From Haematobia irritans (taxonomy: Eukaryota > Arthropoda > Insecta > Diptera > Muscidae): DNA of 64,000 nucleotides. Location of the stretch: positions 148,794,473 through 148,858,472 of the forward strand of contig NC_134399.1 in NCBI RefSeq assembly GCF_050003625.1. The letters run 5' to 3'. Position numbers and translations under genes: made by a program. The notes under the pieces are model-generated. The model made no database searches and was not told where the DNA came from. It saw only the letters and a list, made by a program, of their open reading frames with translations. How positions within the stretch are numbered: position 1 is the first letter of the stretch; every line of letters starts with the position of its first letter. Positions 10,298 through 21,339 of the stretch are shown one piece after another.

Positions 10298-11106
10298 CGA
10301 TGGCGGTTCAGAAACTTCTTAGCCTATCAATGAAAGAGAATAGTTAGTTTTTCAAAAATATTTTTATTATAGTATTACAGTACTCTGAATTTATTGTTTT
10401 GCCCTTTTGCAGATAGTCAATCAATAAAATACTTTACCAGCCGATTGAATTGTTTTTGCCTTCTTTTGGGCACTTCCTCCAGCTTCAGTCCATTGTTTGG
10501 ATTGTTCTTTTGTCTCTGGAGTATAGTAGTGGATCCATGTCTTATCAACAGTTATAAAACGACGCTTAAAACCCATTTTATTTCGCTTACAACGATCCAA
10601 ACAAGCTTGTGAAATGTTCATTCTTATGCGTTTTTGATCGACTGTTAACAAATGCGGCACCCATCTTCCAGAAAGCTTTTTCATCTGTAGTTCTTCATGC
10701 AATTTAAATGGACTCGACCATTTGGGATGTCCGTGATATTAGCAATTTCACACACTTTAATTCGTCGATCATTTAATACCATATCATGCACTTTGGCTAC
10801 AATTTCAGTTGTTGTTGCTGTTTTTTGGACGACCACGTTAAATTTTCACGTTTAATATCATTATGAATTTCTTATCCCGATAAACCTTTTTTTATGTAAA
10901 TATTTAATGACAGCATGCATTTCTAATTTTTTCATTGTAAAAAAATTGCGGATGCGTCTTTTTTGAACACGTGTTTCTATATGAAGGAGTTGCCAGATCG
11001 AAACAAAATTTAACATGGCAGACATGGAAGTTTCCAAAAGACATAACTTTTTTCTGTTTATACCGAGCTTTTTGTGCTAGGCTAAGAAGTTTCCGAGCTG
11101 CCCTCG
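10298..11106 (-). mobile_element. mariner element with large internal deletion
   Basis: The ends are inverted repeats (CGATGGCGGTTCAGAAACTT at the left; the right end reads the same way with changes). TA flanks the left end (10,296-10,297), but the right flank is TT. Comparison with the remnant at 1-607 shows that everything between the segment matching position 185 and the segment matching position 537, about 350 bp, is missing. The element therefore keeps its N-terminal transposase region and both ends but has lost the catalytic C-terminus. Confidence 0.85.
10410..10950 (-). pseudogene. mariner transposase, N-terminal part
   Basis: The best frame reads KLSGRWVPHLLTVDQKR and then TWIHYYTPETKEQSKQW, typical of mariner transposases just before and at the first catalytic Asp. 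The residue after that Asp is Lys where Glu is usual (VDKTWIH). Upstream, frames with KVHDMVLNDRRIKVCEIAN are split by indels. A stop follows QSAGKV at the deletion-side break. The second and third catalytic Asp residues are absent, so the product would be inactive. Confidence 0.85.
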
Positions 11107-11309
11107 TTTCTAACTCTAAACCGATTTCAAACAAATTTGGCATGCATAGTTACAATCAGGGCTGTGGAGTCGGAGTCTTGGAGTCGGAGTCTTGGAGTCG
11201 AAGTCTGAAGATTTTGCTTGAGTCGGACTCCGGCTAAACTAAATTTTTTAAAACCCCTCACAGTTTTGTAACTAAAACAGTTTTTACCCAAACTATATAC
11301 ATATGTCGT

Positions 11310-11650
11310 ATATTGGCAGAAAATTCTATCAAAATTTTATTTCTATAGAAAATTTTGTCAAAATTTTATTTCTAAAAAAATTTTGTCAAAATTTTATTTC
11401 TATAGAAAACTTGGTCAAAATTTTATTTCTATAAGAAATGTAATCAAAATTTTTATTTCTATAGAAACATTTGTCAACATTTGATTTCTATAGAAAATTT
11501 TGCAAAATTTCATTTCTCTAGAAAATTTTGCAAAATTTTATTTCAATAAAAAATTTTGTTAAAAAGTTAATTTCTATAAACAATTTTGTCAAAATTTTAT
11601 TTCTATAAAAAATTTTGTCAAGATTTTTTAATTTTCTCAAATTATTATTA
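11310..11650. repeat. 29-bp minisatellite (TTTCTATAGAAA type)
   Basis: About 11 degenerate units of ATTTTGTCAAAATTTTATTT plus CTATAGAAA (29 bp). The same unit occurs in HINE-A elements and in the second hAT-like element. Confidence 0.85.
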
Positions 11651-11808
11651 TTTCTATAGCAAATTTTCTTACTGATGCTCGCTGATACTCACTGCTAAGA
11701 CGAAAACTTGTAAAAATGACTCACATTTTCCTATACCTCTAATTCAAATTTATCGACTGATGAATCATAAATGCATTTTTGAAAAATTCCCAAAATATTA
11801 TTAATATT

Positions 11809-12230
11809 AGGGCTGTTTTCTTTTAGCACTGGTTATGCTAAGCCGTTAAGGACTAAAAGAAAACAGAGTACTCGTTTATCCAGGACATCTCCAAAAATAT
11901 GCAACACTGTCATCAGCTGTTTAAAAACAATCACAGAAAAGAAGTGAAATCTTGCATTTTTAATGTATGAAATGCTCCAATTAGTAACAAATATTTACTG
12001 CTGCGATTATTTATGACACTGTATCACTTTGAATTTCATGCTTTTCGATAAAATCATCACAATAAATTGCTATTGTGAATCGATGAAGCGTCACTTTATC
12101 CAAATACAATCTGGCAACATCGGCGCGACTTGCACTGATGAGATGTTCTGGATAGAACACCAGTGCAACGATGTTCTGGATAGCCCATATAAATGTTGCA
12201 TCCAGTGCAAAAAGGAAACAGCCCTATTAT
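11809..12230. mobile_element. TIR element AGGGCTGTTTTCTTTTAGCA
   Basis: Inverted ends are AGGGCTGTTTTCTTTTAGCA..CTGG and CCAGTGCAAAAAGGAAACAG..CCCT. It interrupts repeat R: sequence before 11,809 and after 12,230 is continuous in the copy at 4215-4545. A flanking duplication is obscured by AT-rich sequence. No coding frame of note. Confidence 0.6.
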
Positions 12231-12335
12231 ATATATTTCCCATATTTATACCCTGCGCCACATTGTGTCCAAGATTTTTGTAGAAGTCTGACAAAAAATT
12301 GTCCAAATCGGGTCAGTTTTAAATATTGGTTACTG

Positions 12336-12639
12336 CACTGAAAAAACAGTGAACTCACCAGGAAGAAAACTTTCGGTTAATTTTACAAAATTTTGAATAC
12401 TTGAAGAAAACTTTAACTAAACAGTATTACAAACGTTGGCATCACGCCGATGTCATAAAAATAAATAAATATTTATGCTTCATTTGAGTATATTTTTTTT
12501 CCTCGATTTTAATTAATTTAACTAACGTACACAAAAATTTATTAGAGCCAAGGAAAATTTCTCCAAACATAATAATTCGATGAACTAAAATAAAGTTAAA
12601 TTGGCTTTACTGAAATAGAGAGTTCACTTTTTTTTAGTG
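12336..12639. mobile_element. CACT-TIR MITE
   Basis: A 304-bp element with ends CACTGAAAAAACAGTGAACT and, inverted, CACTAAAAAAAAGTGAACTC. TG lies on both sides (12,334-12,335 and 12,640-12,641), a possible 2-bp duplication. The interior matches the element at 44,341-47,512 (TCGGCGTGATG, AAATGAAGCATAAA) in opposite orientation. Confidence 0.65.
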
Positions 12640-12709
12640 TGGGAACTTTTATATAAAGCACTCAACAAATTTGAAGGATTTGAGATTTTATCAAAATGTA
12701 GATCTAAAT

Positions 12710-12995
12710 ACAAAGTTGTGCAGGGTATATTATAGTCGGCCCCGTCCGACTTCAGACTTTCCTTATTTGGTTTTTACTAAAATTGTGGTTCGTTCCATAA
12801 CGTTAGATTTAAATTTTAAGTACTTAGATTTTGTAGAAGTGTATACAATTTTGTCTAAATCGGTTCAGATTAAAATTCATGCATATGGGAATATACAGTG
12901 CGCAACAAAAGGATTTGAGATGGTATCAATAATTTTGATCCATAATGTCTTGAAGGGTATAATACAATGAGCCCCGTTCGACTTTCTTTACTTAT
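12710..12995 (+). repeat. HINE-like end repeats (TCGGCCCCGTCCGACTT type)
   Basis: Two related blocks: GCAGGGTATATTATAGTCGG..CCCCGTCCGACTT at 12,719 and AGGGTATAATACAATGAGCC..CCGTTCGACTT at 12,952. They resemble end sequences of another DINE-like family, with about 230 bp between them. Confidence 0.4.
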
Positions 12996-13679
12996 CTATA
13001 AATACATATACTGACGAGTGTTAGTATCTGCTCATATTGTGATGGATATTTATATAATTATTTGATTTATTAAACATAGACCCGACATTGCCTTAAATTT
13101 TGAAATATAGAGTTCAATTGGCATCAAATTTTGAAATTGAGATTTTTTTCACACATAAATAAATACGATAATTTATATCGATCCATTTACGGTATCCCCC
13201 AAAATATAACTACAAATTAGTGGTATTTAAATGAGATTTAGAGTCGACTCTGGAGTCGGAGTCGAGACTGATAAAAAATACTGCAGTCGGAGTCGAGCAA
13301 AATTGGCTCGACTCCACAGCCCTGGAAACAATGCTAATTCTACTCCCTATGCAAAATTTTAGGTAAATCGGATAACAACTTTGACCTCTGTGGTTATATG
13401 ACGGAAAATCGGGCGAAAGATGTATGGGAGCTATATCTAAATCTGAACCGATTTCAATACAAATTAGCAAGCATAGTAATAATGTTAATGCTACTCTCTG
13501 TGCAAAATTTCACGTAAATCAACTTTGGCATATCTGGTCATATTAGTGAAAATCGGGAGGAAGATTTATATAGGAGCTTTATGTAAATCTGAACCGATTT
13601 AAAAAAAAAGCACACCCAATTACACTTTTAGTTTTACTCCTAGTGCAAAATTTCAAGCTTATTACGTTAAAACTCTGCA

Positions 13680-13850
13680 ATGAAAAAAAGCACGCCCGGT
13701 TCCAAAGATTTTGTCTTTACTCTAAGGATTGTGGTATTGATTCCGAGCCAAAGAAGGAGAGAATTCAAGTAGGGACAAATTTAAGACACTATTCTCTTTT
13801 AATTTTGAGTTTTCCGTACTTGATTCTAAGAAGCAAATTTTAATTGTTCG
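13680..13850 (+). repeat. dispersed repeat Q (ATTGATTCCGAGCCAAAGAA)
   Basis: TTCCAAAGATTTTGTCTTTA, ATTGATTCCGAGCCAAAGAA, AATTTAAGACAC and a TTTTCCGTACTTGATTCTAA segment. It recurs inverted at 14,780-14,960 and 63,735-63,838, probably as parts of an old TIR element. Confidence 0.55.
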
Positions 13851-14189
13851 TTTTTCGAGTTTTTTTTTTCTTCATACGCTATTAAAGTCCTTTACAAACA
13901 TGTTAACGACAACATATATTTTGAAATTCAGACCCAACTTCCGGTAGAAATTATGCTATGTTTCATGTTTAAAATGTCCTTAAAATAAACTGTTGAAAAA
14001 CTAACTTTTTAAATTTTAAATTTTTTTCTATTTAAATTTTTTTTAGAAAAAAAATATACAAAATCCATTCTGGAAAACCAGCGAGTTTATGAAAATAATT
14101 GATGACAAACGTCCCAGGCAACTCTTAGAATGCATTAAAAATCATAAAAAAATGTAAAAATTATTTATTTGTAAATATATAACAAAATT

Positions 14190-14375
14190 TCTTAATGCAC
14201 ATCCAAAATACTGAATTCGCATTGCGCCTTAAAAAGTGCTGCAACTTCAGTGCAACGGCTGTAAAAATGGTGGACATCCATCCTATGACAAGTCCATGTT
14301 AATGTCATCGCTTTGCGCCAATTTTGCACCACTTCCGGATCCAAAAAGAACATTTTCACTATTTTTTTGTGATGC
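14190..14375 (-). mobile_element. CCCAGC-TIR element fragment
   Basis: On the minus strand it shares TTTTTGGATCCGGAAGTGG, GTGCAAAATTGGCGCA, GATGGATGTCCACCATTT and TTTGGATGTGCATT with the copies at 15,009 and 41,850-42,029. Its outer end is lost at the junction with a HINE-C fragment. Confidence 0.65.
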
Positions 14376-14382
14376 TTTTCTG

Positions 14383-14505
14383 AATCTGAACCGATTTCTT
14401 CCAAAATCAATAGGGTTCTATTCTGACCCAAAACAGAAACTTGTGCTTGTGTTGATTGGACTATAACTGCTACCTGGACTTTGCAGAAGTTTTTGTGACC
14501 CCTTA
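14383..14505 (+). mobile_element. HINE family C fragment
   Basis: TGAATCTGAACCGATTTCTT, ATCAATAGGGTTCTATTCTG, CAAAACAGAAACTTGTGC and GATTGGACTATAACTGC match the monomer region of the family C copies at 19.4 and 36.4 kb. Confidence 0.65.
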
Positions 14506-14779
14506 AAATTGTATTTTGGTTCTCCTGCAAAATTGTGTTTTTAGACTTATGAGGTTTTATGATAATTTCACAGATATTTTTATTTTCCAATTTGTAGAAC
14601 TTTCGAGCAAAATTTGATTCTCATTTTTGGTTTCAGATTTCACAGAAGTATTTTAGATTTTCCGGAAAAGCATATTTTTTTAAAACTGCGTTATGATTTG
14701 TGAAATGAAACAAACCTAATTGTGTAGAATTAGGTCAAAAGAAGAAAGACGTAAGAATTTTTTCTAGTAGTACCTTAAC

Positions 14780-14960
14780 AGATACAGTGTGCATTTAAGG
14801 GTTAAAACATAAAGTAAAATTCTTAGAATCAAGTATGAAAAACTAAAATTTAAAGCAGAATTGTGTCTTAAAGGTGCCTTTACTTCAATTCTACGTTTCT
14901 TTGGCTCGGAATCAATAACAAAATCATTTGTGTAAAAACAAAATCTTTGGAATACCAATC
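14780..14960 (-). repeat. dispersed repeat Q, second copy
   Basis: It is the reverse complement of the motif series at 13,680-13,850, including TTTCTTTGGCTCGGAATCAA. Confidence 0.55.
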
Positions 14961-15008
14961 TGCTTTTTTCAATATAGGCTAAACAAAATTGATAATGTGT
15001 GTGTCATA

Positions 15009-16080
15009 ACCCAGCAAAAAAAGCGTCGCCAAAAAAAGTAATGAAAATGTTCTTTTTGGATCCGGAAGTGGTGCAAAATTGGCGCAGAAGCGATGAATTT
15101 AACATGGTCTTGTCATAGGATGGATGTCCACCATTTCAACAGCCGTTGCACTGAATTTGCATCACCTATTAAGGTGTGATCAGAGTTCAGTGTTTTGGAT
15201 GAAGATTGGAAAATTTTGTGATATTTTGCCAAATAATTGATTTTAATAATTTTTTATGATTTGTAATGTATTCTAACGCTTGTCTGAAACGTTTGATAGC
15301 AAATATTTTAAAAATTTTCAATTTTTCTAGAATGAATTTAGAAAATTTTTTGACTAAGTTTTAACAATTTGTACCATTTTACTCCGTTTTTATACTATTT
15401 GAAACAAAAAAAAAAAAACAAGTATATACTTCTACGAAAGACTGTCATCCACAAATTTCGACTCACTCGGATGAAATTTGCTCCTCCAAGAGGCTCCAAA
15501 ACCAAATCTCGGGATCGGTTTATATGGGGGCTATAAATGATTATGGACTGTTATGGACCACTTTTGGCATGGTTGTTACATATCATATACTACCACCACG
15601 TACCAAATTTCAACCAGATCGGATGAATTTTAGCATGGGTGTTTGAGGCCATATATTAACATCACGTACCAAATTTCAACTGAATCAGATGAATTTTTGT
15701 CTTCCAAGAGGCTCCGGAGGTCAAATCTGGGGATCGGTTTATATGGGGGCTATATATATTTATGGACCGATATGGACCAATTTTTGCATGGTCATTAGAG
15801 ACCAAATACTAACACCATGTACCAAAGTTCAGCCGGATCGGATGGTTATGGGGTCTTAGAGCAGTATTTCGATGTGTTACAAACGGAATGACAAAGTTAT
15901 TCCACCCCATCCTATGGTGGAGCGTATAAAAATTACCCATTAAAAAAATATGAAAAAGCGAAAAATTGAATTAAAACAATTTCCTGTGTAATTAAAATAA
16001 AGAACATCTTTGGGAGGATATTTTTGGAAGTACGTTTAAAGTTGTGCCTTCAGAACAACTTCCAAATTTTTTGGTGGGAA
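15009..16080 (+). mobile_element. CCCAGC-TIR element split by a short HINE-A
   Basis: The left end is CCCAGCAAAAAAAGCGTCGC. The degraded right end is AACAACTTCCAAATTTTTTG..GTGGG (compare AACAACTTCC..TTTTTGCTGGG at 25,180-25,203). The interior has the GATCCGGAAGTGG and GTCCACCATTT motifs. A HINE-A (15,419-15,934) is inserted in an A-run. Confidence 0.6.
15419..15934 (+). mobile_element. HINE family A, short internally deleted copy
   Basis: It starts CAAGTATATACTTCTACGAA, having lost the GGCCG palindrome. About three 153-bp monomers follow, and it ends with the hairpin CCATCCTATGGTGGAGCGTA..TAAAAA. The 3' module is shortened: the GACGGACGG tract is missing. Confidence 0.75.
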
Positions 16081-17499
16081 ATGTATGCTGAATACACCTC
16101 CTCACGTTTTTGGCCAAATCAATAGGAGAAAGTCTAAATGTTTGGAAATAGGTTAGCGTTTTGCAGTATAACCTTATCTTTTCTTCTTCTTTGATACTAG
16201 TAGTATATTCTATAAATGTTAATAATGTATGATTAATAGATAGTCAATATATCCAAAATCAGTCGCAATTTTCAGTTAGACCAAATTTGTTAGACCTTGA
16301 CCCAATTCCAATATAGAGTGTAGATATACAGAACACAGTCGAGAACACTGTCAAACCACCTTATTGTATTCTCACTCTGTCATTCATAATAATAACTGAA
16401 AGACATAACAAAAAAACAGTCATAGAAATGTTGTTAATGCATTTTGATATCGTTGTGTTCGACGACTGTGAATTTCTTTGCTAAAAATCCATTTCCTCTT
16501 TTCCTCTCTCATAAGAACACAAAACCGGAAATGTAGTCTAGTTCGCCTTCTTGTGTGATGCAGCTGCTGCTGACTTTGCTTTGTTAAACCCGGTTTCATT
16601 TCCTCTTATTCACTCTCTGGGGGGCAATGTAAATATTATTGCCAAAATAGAATAAAATTGGAAAAGAACAGTTTTGTTCTCTTTGAAAAAAACACACAAC
16701 TAAATTTGTTATGAAAAACTTTCAGAGCAGAAAGCTCGCATTAGAGGTATAATAACATTATACGCAGCATTATATTTCTTTCGGTTTTAGTTTCCCGGCA
16801 AATGTTGCATATACAAGAAAAAGAGAGAAAGAGAGAGGAAAAGAGACATGAAGAAACTCTGACATAGAGGAGTAAAGAGCTGATAGTAAATGTACTTTAG
16901 ACAATAGAAAAAAATAAGAAGTTGATGAAATTACGAAAAGTAGTGGAAAAACGATTTGTTGGTCGTATGCCAATTAGAACATTCGTTCACTCTTTCATTA
17001 AAAGTTCATTTAGGCGCCGTACTACTTCTTTCACTTCAAAGTTAAAAGAAAAACAAAAACACAAAACCGACAAAAAACCAAATGTTTTTACCACAAGTTC
17101 AATAATTTATCGGATGGAAAAATAAACTATAGGGGGCATTTTACTTCATATGATGAGGGCAAGGACATGCATTTAATGCATTTTGCCATTTTACGTAGTT
17201 GTGGAAACTGCCAGACAGAAATATGTCTCAATATTCTTAAAGTGGTACAGACATTTAGGTGCCTCTGTGAGGCATGAAAAATAAAGCAATTGTCTTCTTA
17301 TGAAGATGTTGAAAACTGACCTACATTTAAAGTAAATATTCTATGGAAAATAAATTTCAGCAGACAGTCTTCGCCTGTCATTTTTATCACTGGCTGTCAT
17401 TTTTATCACATAAACAATAAGAAATATTGTACCTATTCTAGCAAGAAATGATTTGTAGAAGAGGTGTACATAAATTAAATCCCACGATATACTAAATGT
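16081..17499. other. unassigned DNA
   Basis: No gene or element recognised. A purine-rich GAAAGAGAG tract lies near 16,815-16,845. Short open frames on both strands at 16,770-17,125 look like chance. Confidence 0.5.
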
Positions 17500-17735
17500 C
17501 TGTCATTCCATTTATCACTTATCGAAATATTGGTTTCAGACCCCATAAAGAACAATATTCTGGGTTGTAGCGATATTTCGCTACATCCCATCGCTAGATC
17601 GTCCCAGAATTTAAGTTTTGAATCCGTCGCTAACTCCCAAATGAAACTGTCAGCAATCGACTTTAAACCTAGTACAAGCAAGTTGTTATTGATGTAGGTC
17701 GGATGGTATTGCAAATGCACCACTTTTAGACTTTA
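17500..17735 (-). mobile_element. old HINE-A 3' module
   Basis: On the + strand it reads TGTCATTCCATTTATCACTT, CGAAATATTGGTTTCAGACC, CCATAAAGAA..TATTCTGGGT and GATGTAGGTCGGATGGTATT. This is the reverse complement of the A family tail, heavily diverged and without ends. Confidence 0.6.
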
Positions 17736-17746
17736 CCATTTACCAT

Positions 17747-18065
17747 CCCAGCAAAAAATGGAGCGCTATTTCAGCAGGATTGTAAGGGAGAGAGGCAGTA
17801 CCAACTGCTTGTGGGCGATGTCCCGATTTAGAGCAGCTTCTACATAGCGCTGCTATAATTGCTCATTTTAATAGATATATTGCTCAGAAGTGATATATAA
17901 TCTTGAGTATAGCATTGTTGGCGTGAAGGAAAACAGCACTAGCTTTCATGCATCTATACTGCATGAATTGGTTGCAATAACGTAAATGAATGATCATAAA
18001 CTAATTTGATTACTCGTTTACGTTTTTGCCACCGATTCATGCAGTGTGGATCAGAGAACTGCAAC
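17747..18065 (+). mobile_element. CCCAGC-TIR hairpin MITE
   Basis: It starts CCCAGCAAAAAATGGAGCGC and ends in a fold-back (17,952-18,046). There TGCATGAATTGGTTGCAATA pairs with TTGCCACCGATTCATGCA and the ACGTAAATGA part pairs with TCGTTTACGT. A complete copy with both ends is at 32,264-32,641. The right end is lost next to a HINE-A. Confidence 0.65.
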
Positions 18066-18072
18066 CGGTGGC

Positions 18073-19178
18073 TTTTTTATACCCTCCACCATAAGATGGG
18101 GGTACATTAACTTTGTCATTCCGTTTGTAACACATCGAAATATTGCTCTAAGCACCCAAAAAATATATATTACATATTCTGGGTCGTTGTGAAATTCTGA
18201 GTCGATCTAAGCATGTCCGTCCGTCCGTCTGTTGAAATCACGCTAACTTCCGAACGAAACAAGCTATCGACTTGAAACTTCGCATAAATAGTTGTTATTG
18301 ATGTAGGTCGGATGGTATTGTATATGGACCATATCGGTCCACTTTTACGTATAGCCCCCATATAAACGGACCCTCAGATTTGGCTTGCGGATCCTCTAAC
18401 AGAAGCATATTTCATCCAATCCGGCTGAAATTCGATACATGGTGTAAGTATATGGACTCTAGCAACCATGCAAAAATTAGTCCATATCGGTCCATAATTT
18501 TATATAGCCCCCATATAAACCGATCTCCAGATCTGGTTTGCGGATCCTCTAAGAGAAGCAAATTTCATCCGATCCGGTGAAATTTGGTATATCGGTAGTA
18601 GTATATCGTCTCTAACAACTATGCAAAAATTGGTCCATATCGGTCCATAATTATATAGCCCCCATATAAACCGATCCCCAGATTTGACCTCCGGAGCCTC
18701 TTAGAGCAGCAAAATTCATCCAATCCGGTTGAAATTTGGTACGTGGTGTTAGTATATGGCCGCTACTAACCATGCCAAAATTGATCCATATCGGTCTATA
18801 GTTATATATAGCCGATCCTCAATCACACCAAAATTGGTGCATATCGGTTCATAATTATGGTTGCGACTCGAGCCAAAAATATTCCACCGAAATTTTATTT
18901 CTATAGAAAATTTTGTCAAAATTTTATTTCTATAGAAAATTTTGTCAAAATTTTATACCTATAGAAAAGTTTGTCAAATTTTATTTCTATAGAAAATTTT
19001 GGCAAAACTATATTTCTATAGAAAATTTTTCCAAAATTTTATTTCTATAGAGAATGTTGTCAAAATTTTAACTCTATTGAAAATTTTATCCAAATATTAT
19101 TTCTATAGAAACTTTTGTCAAAATTTTATTTCTATAGAAAGTGTTGTCAAACTTAATTATATACGTATTTAATAGGCC
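18073..19178 (-). mobile_element. HINE family A, minus orientation, 5' end lost
   Basis: On the + strand it begins with the end hairpin (TATACCCTCCACCATAAGAT), then GTCCGTCCGTCTGTTGAAAT, several 153-bp monomers and the 29-bp minisatellite (18,890-19,150). It is cut at AATAGGCC by the hairpin end of a HINE-C inserted in its A/T run. Confidence 0.75.
18890..19155. repeat. 29-bp minisatellite inside HINE-A
   Basis: About nine units built on TTTCTATAGAAAATTTTGTC and AAAATTTTA. Confidence 0.85.
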
Positions 19179-19970
19179 TTTTTATACCCGGCGCCATACT
19201 GTGGCACGGGGTATTATAAGTTAGTGCATATGTTTGTATCACATAGAAGGAGACGAGATAGACACATGGTGTCTTTGGCAAAAATGCTCAGGGTGGGCTC
19301 CTGAGTCGATATAGCCATGTCCGTCTGTCCGTGAACACATTTTTGTAATCAAAGTCTAGGTCGCAGTTTTAGTCCAATCGACTTCAAATTTGGCACAAAT
19401 ATGTGTTTTGGCTCAGAATGAACCCTATTGATTTTGGAAGTAATCGGTTCAGATTTAGATATAGCTCCCATATATATATTTCGCCCGATATGGACCTATA
19501 TGGCTCTAGAAGCCAGAGTTTTACCCTAATTTGCTTAACATTTTGCAAAAGAAGAACAATTAGTACTATAATCAAGTGTGCCAAATTTTATTCAAATCGG
19601 TTCAGATTTAGATATAGCTACCATATATATCGTTCGCCCGATTTACACTCATATGACCACAGTGGCCAATCTTTTACTCCGATTTAATTGAAATTTTGTA
19701 CAGGGAGTAGAATTAACATTGTAGCTATGCGTGCTAAATTTGGTTGAAGTCGGTTCAGATTTAGATATAGCTCCCATATATAGCTTTCGCCCGATTTAGA
19801 CTCATATGACCACAGAGGCCAATTTTTTGCTCCGATTTAGTTGAAATTTTGCACAGAGAGTAGAATTAGGATTGTAGCTATGCGTGCCAAATTTGGTTGA
19901 AATCGGTTCAGATTTAGATATATCTCCCATATATAGCTTTTTATAAAAATTCGATTAGTAGCCTTTATAC
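19179..19970 (-). mobile_element. HINE family C element
   Basis: On the + strand it begins TATACCCGGCGCCATACTGT and the GGCACGGGGTATTATAAGTT hairpin partner. GAGTCGATATAGCCATGTCC and GTCTGTCCGTGAACAC follow, then monomers with TTCAGATTTAGATATAGCTC. The monomer landmark CGGTTCAGATTTAGATATAG falls at 19,445, 19,598, 19,751 and 19,904, exactly 153 bp apart. The tail module is very like Drosophila INE-1/DINE-1 as I remember it. The 5' end is not present. Confidence 0.75.
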
Positions 19971-20389
19971 CTTTTTATAAAAATTCAATTAGTAGAAATT
20001 GTTTTGTTTCCCCTTTAGAGATCCGATACCATATGTCCAATAGCATATGATATCGGGCAATTTATTATTCTGAAAATCTGCTGCAAAAAAGTTAGACTAA
20101 CCATTTGCCCAAATAGTTGCATAGTGTATTCAAGATTTGTTTTGCATTTTTAATGTTATTGGGAAATTCATGCTTTGGAAAATAGATTTTCTCTTAGTAT
20201 CAACAAAAATTTGTCGATATATATTTTTATTTTATTGATCAATATCTCTAAATCATCCACATTGACTTTGTTGATACTCTCATAGCCACTTTCACTATAA
20301 AATAGCGTGCAACGATAAGCCAAATCGGTCAAGTTTACTATTTGTTTAAAAATAAACTTTTTCATCAAAAAAATTCAGATACATGACCG
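19971..20389. other. unassigned DNA upstream of the host leader
   Basis: A short direct repeat (TTTTTATAAAAATTC.ATTAG at about 19,939 and 19,972) is followed by unrecognised AT-rich sequence. If the leader assignment is right, this would be the proximal promoter region of the host gene. No TATA box or clear initiator is seen. Confidence 0.4.
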
Positions 20390-21161
20390 AGCGTAGAAAA
20401 GAAAAAAAAAATTGTGTTTTGTTTTTGCTACAATGAGAAACTGCAAAACTAAATAAATAAAACTAAGGCAAATAAAGTGAAACGACACAATAACAACAAC
20501 GAATTTTAAAGAAACAAACCAGAAAACCAAAAGTGGCTACCGCTTTAAACGAACCAAAGTGAAACAAAAAACGCCAATAGCAACTTTTCTCATAAAAAAG
20601 GAAACTTTACTTGCCATAGAGGAAGTTTGGGGAAAATTTCCCTCCAAAAACAGCAACGACAACAACATCATCATCATCAGAAAAACAGCCAACTATTTGC
20701 TACCAGTCAACGAAAAAGTAGTCCAAGTACAAAGACTGTTCAAGTAGATGAAATGCCATTGTAAATAGAAATTTGAAATTTTCCAGAAAATATCAACGGA
20801 AACACCAACAACAACAACCAACACTCAGAAAGGAAACGGAAACGCCAAGAGAAAAACCAACACCAATTTGAAAAACAACAACGAAGTTAAATTTAATTTT
20901 TTAGCAACAACATAAAACGCAATTAATTTATTTCAATAAAATAGAACAACGTAGCTCCCTCGGTGAAAAAAAACGTACGAATTATTTTTCGTTTTGTTGG
21001 ATTCATTTTCTACAGAAGTATTAGGGTGTCATTGTGACACCGCGATAACAGCTATCACAACGGCATCCCTTCAACGTAATACACGTAGACCAAGTGCGCC
21101 GGCTGCCACCACTACGACGACGACGAATAAATTTCGCAATTACAATAACAACAAGAACAGC
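20390..21161 (+). other. putative 5' untranslated leader of host gene
   Basis: CAA/AAC-rich, repeat-free sequence (many AACAACAAC runs), typical of long fly leaders, directly precedes the coding start at 21,162. Several short upstream AUGs are present, and a CACCACTACGACGACGACG stretch lies close to the start. The transcription start and any leader intron cannot be placed. A non-ATG frame (from TTG at 20,994) is open into the coding exon, so N-terminal extension is conceivable but not supported. Confidence 0.5.
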
Positions 21162-21328
21162 ATGCTGTGCTTCAATTTGAAATTAGCCACAATATTTCGA
21201 TCGTATCGCGATGAAAGTGTACGTGACCGCAGTCAAAGTTTATGTGCACCTTCAACAACGACACGAGCACCACCGCACAAGGATATTGGTGCACTGCGTG
21301 TTCTGCAACGTCGTGCATCGAGTGTAAT
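21162..21328 (+). CDS. host gene, first coding exon (unidentified protein)
   Basis: The ATG has A at -3 (GAACAGCATG). It opens 55 codons plus two bases: MLCFNLKLATIFRSYRDESV, then RDRSQSLCAPSTTTRAPPHK and DIGALRVLQRRASSV. It ends at AAT|GTAAGTGTG, a strong donor. Joining to the exon at 52,950-53,019 completes an Ile codon and continues in frame, giving 79 residues ending RHHYGSVDQ with a phase-0 exit. It is basic and Ser/Arg-rich with PKA-like RRAS. No transmembrane segment or domain is visible, so this looks like the cytoplasmic N-terminus of a larger protein whose domains lie beyond the window. I do not recognise the gene. The exon is free of repeats, unlike everything around it. Confidence 0.6.
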
Positions 21329-21339
21329 GTAAGTGTGTC

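Larger units (their letters stand above)
11157..13324. mobile_element. hAT-like element with CAGGGCTGTGGAGTCGGAGT ends
   Basis: Inverted ends are CAGGGCTGTGGAGTCGGAGT at the left and CGACTCCACAGCCCTG at the right. Flanking 8-mers are GTTACAAT (11,149-11,156) and GAAACAAT (13,325-13,332), an imperfect 8-bp duplication as for hAT elements. The interior is non-coding and loaded with other repeats: a 29-bp minisatellite, repeat R, a TIR element and a CACT MITE. A shorter relative with a clearer duplication is at 47,566-48,375. Confidence 0.7.
11107..13640 (+). mobile_element. HINE family C remnant interrupted by a hAT-like element
   Basis: The short left piece (11,107-11,156, CCAAATTTGG..TGCATAG relatives) continues at 13,325 with AATTCTACTCCCTATGCAAA. 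It carries two further monomers with the family C core TGGGAGCTATATCTAAATCT and GAACCGATTT. The hAT-like insertion 11,157-13,324 splits it and duplicated about 8 bp. No end hairpin is left. Confidence 0.65.

Noticed and set aside
16770..17125. Opposite-strand 67-codon frames as a small gene
   Set aside because: Low-complexity GA-rich stretch, no splice or promoter evidence.
20994..21332. 112-codon frame treated as the host CDS from 20,994
   Set aside because: It begins with TTG, not ATG, and the last codons lie beyond a strong splice donor. The ATG at 21,162 and exit at 21,328 are preferred.
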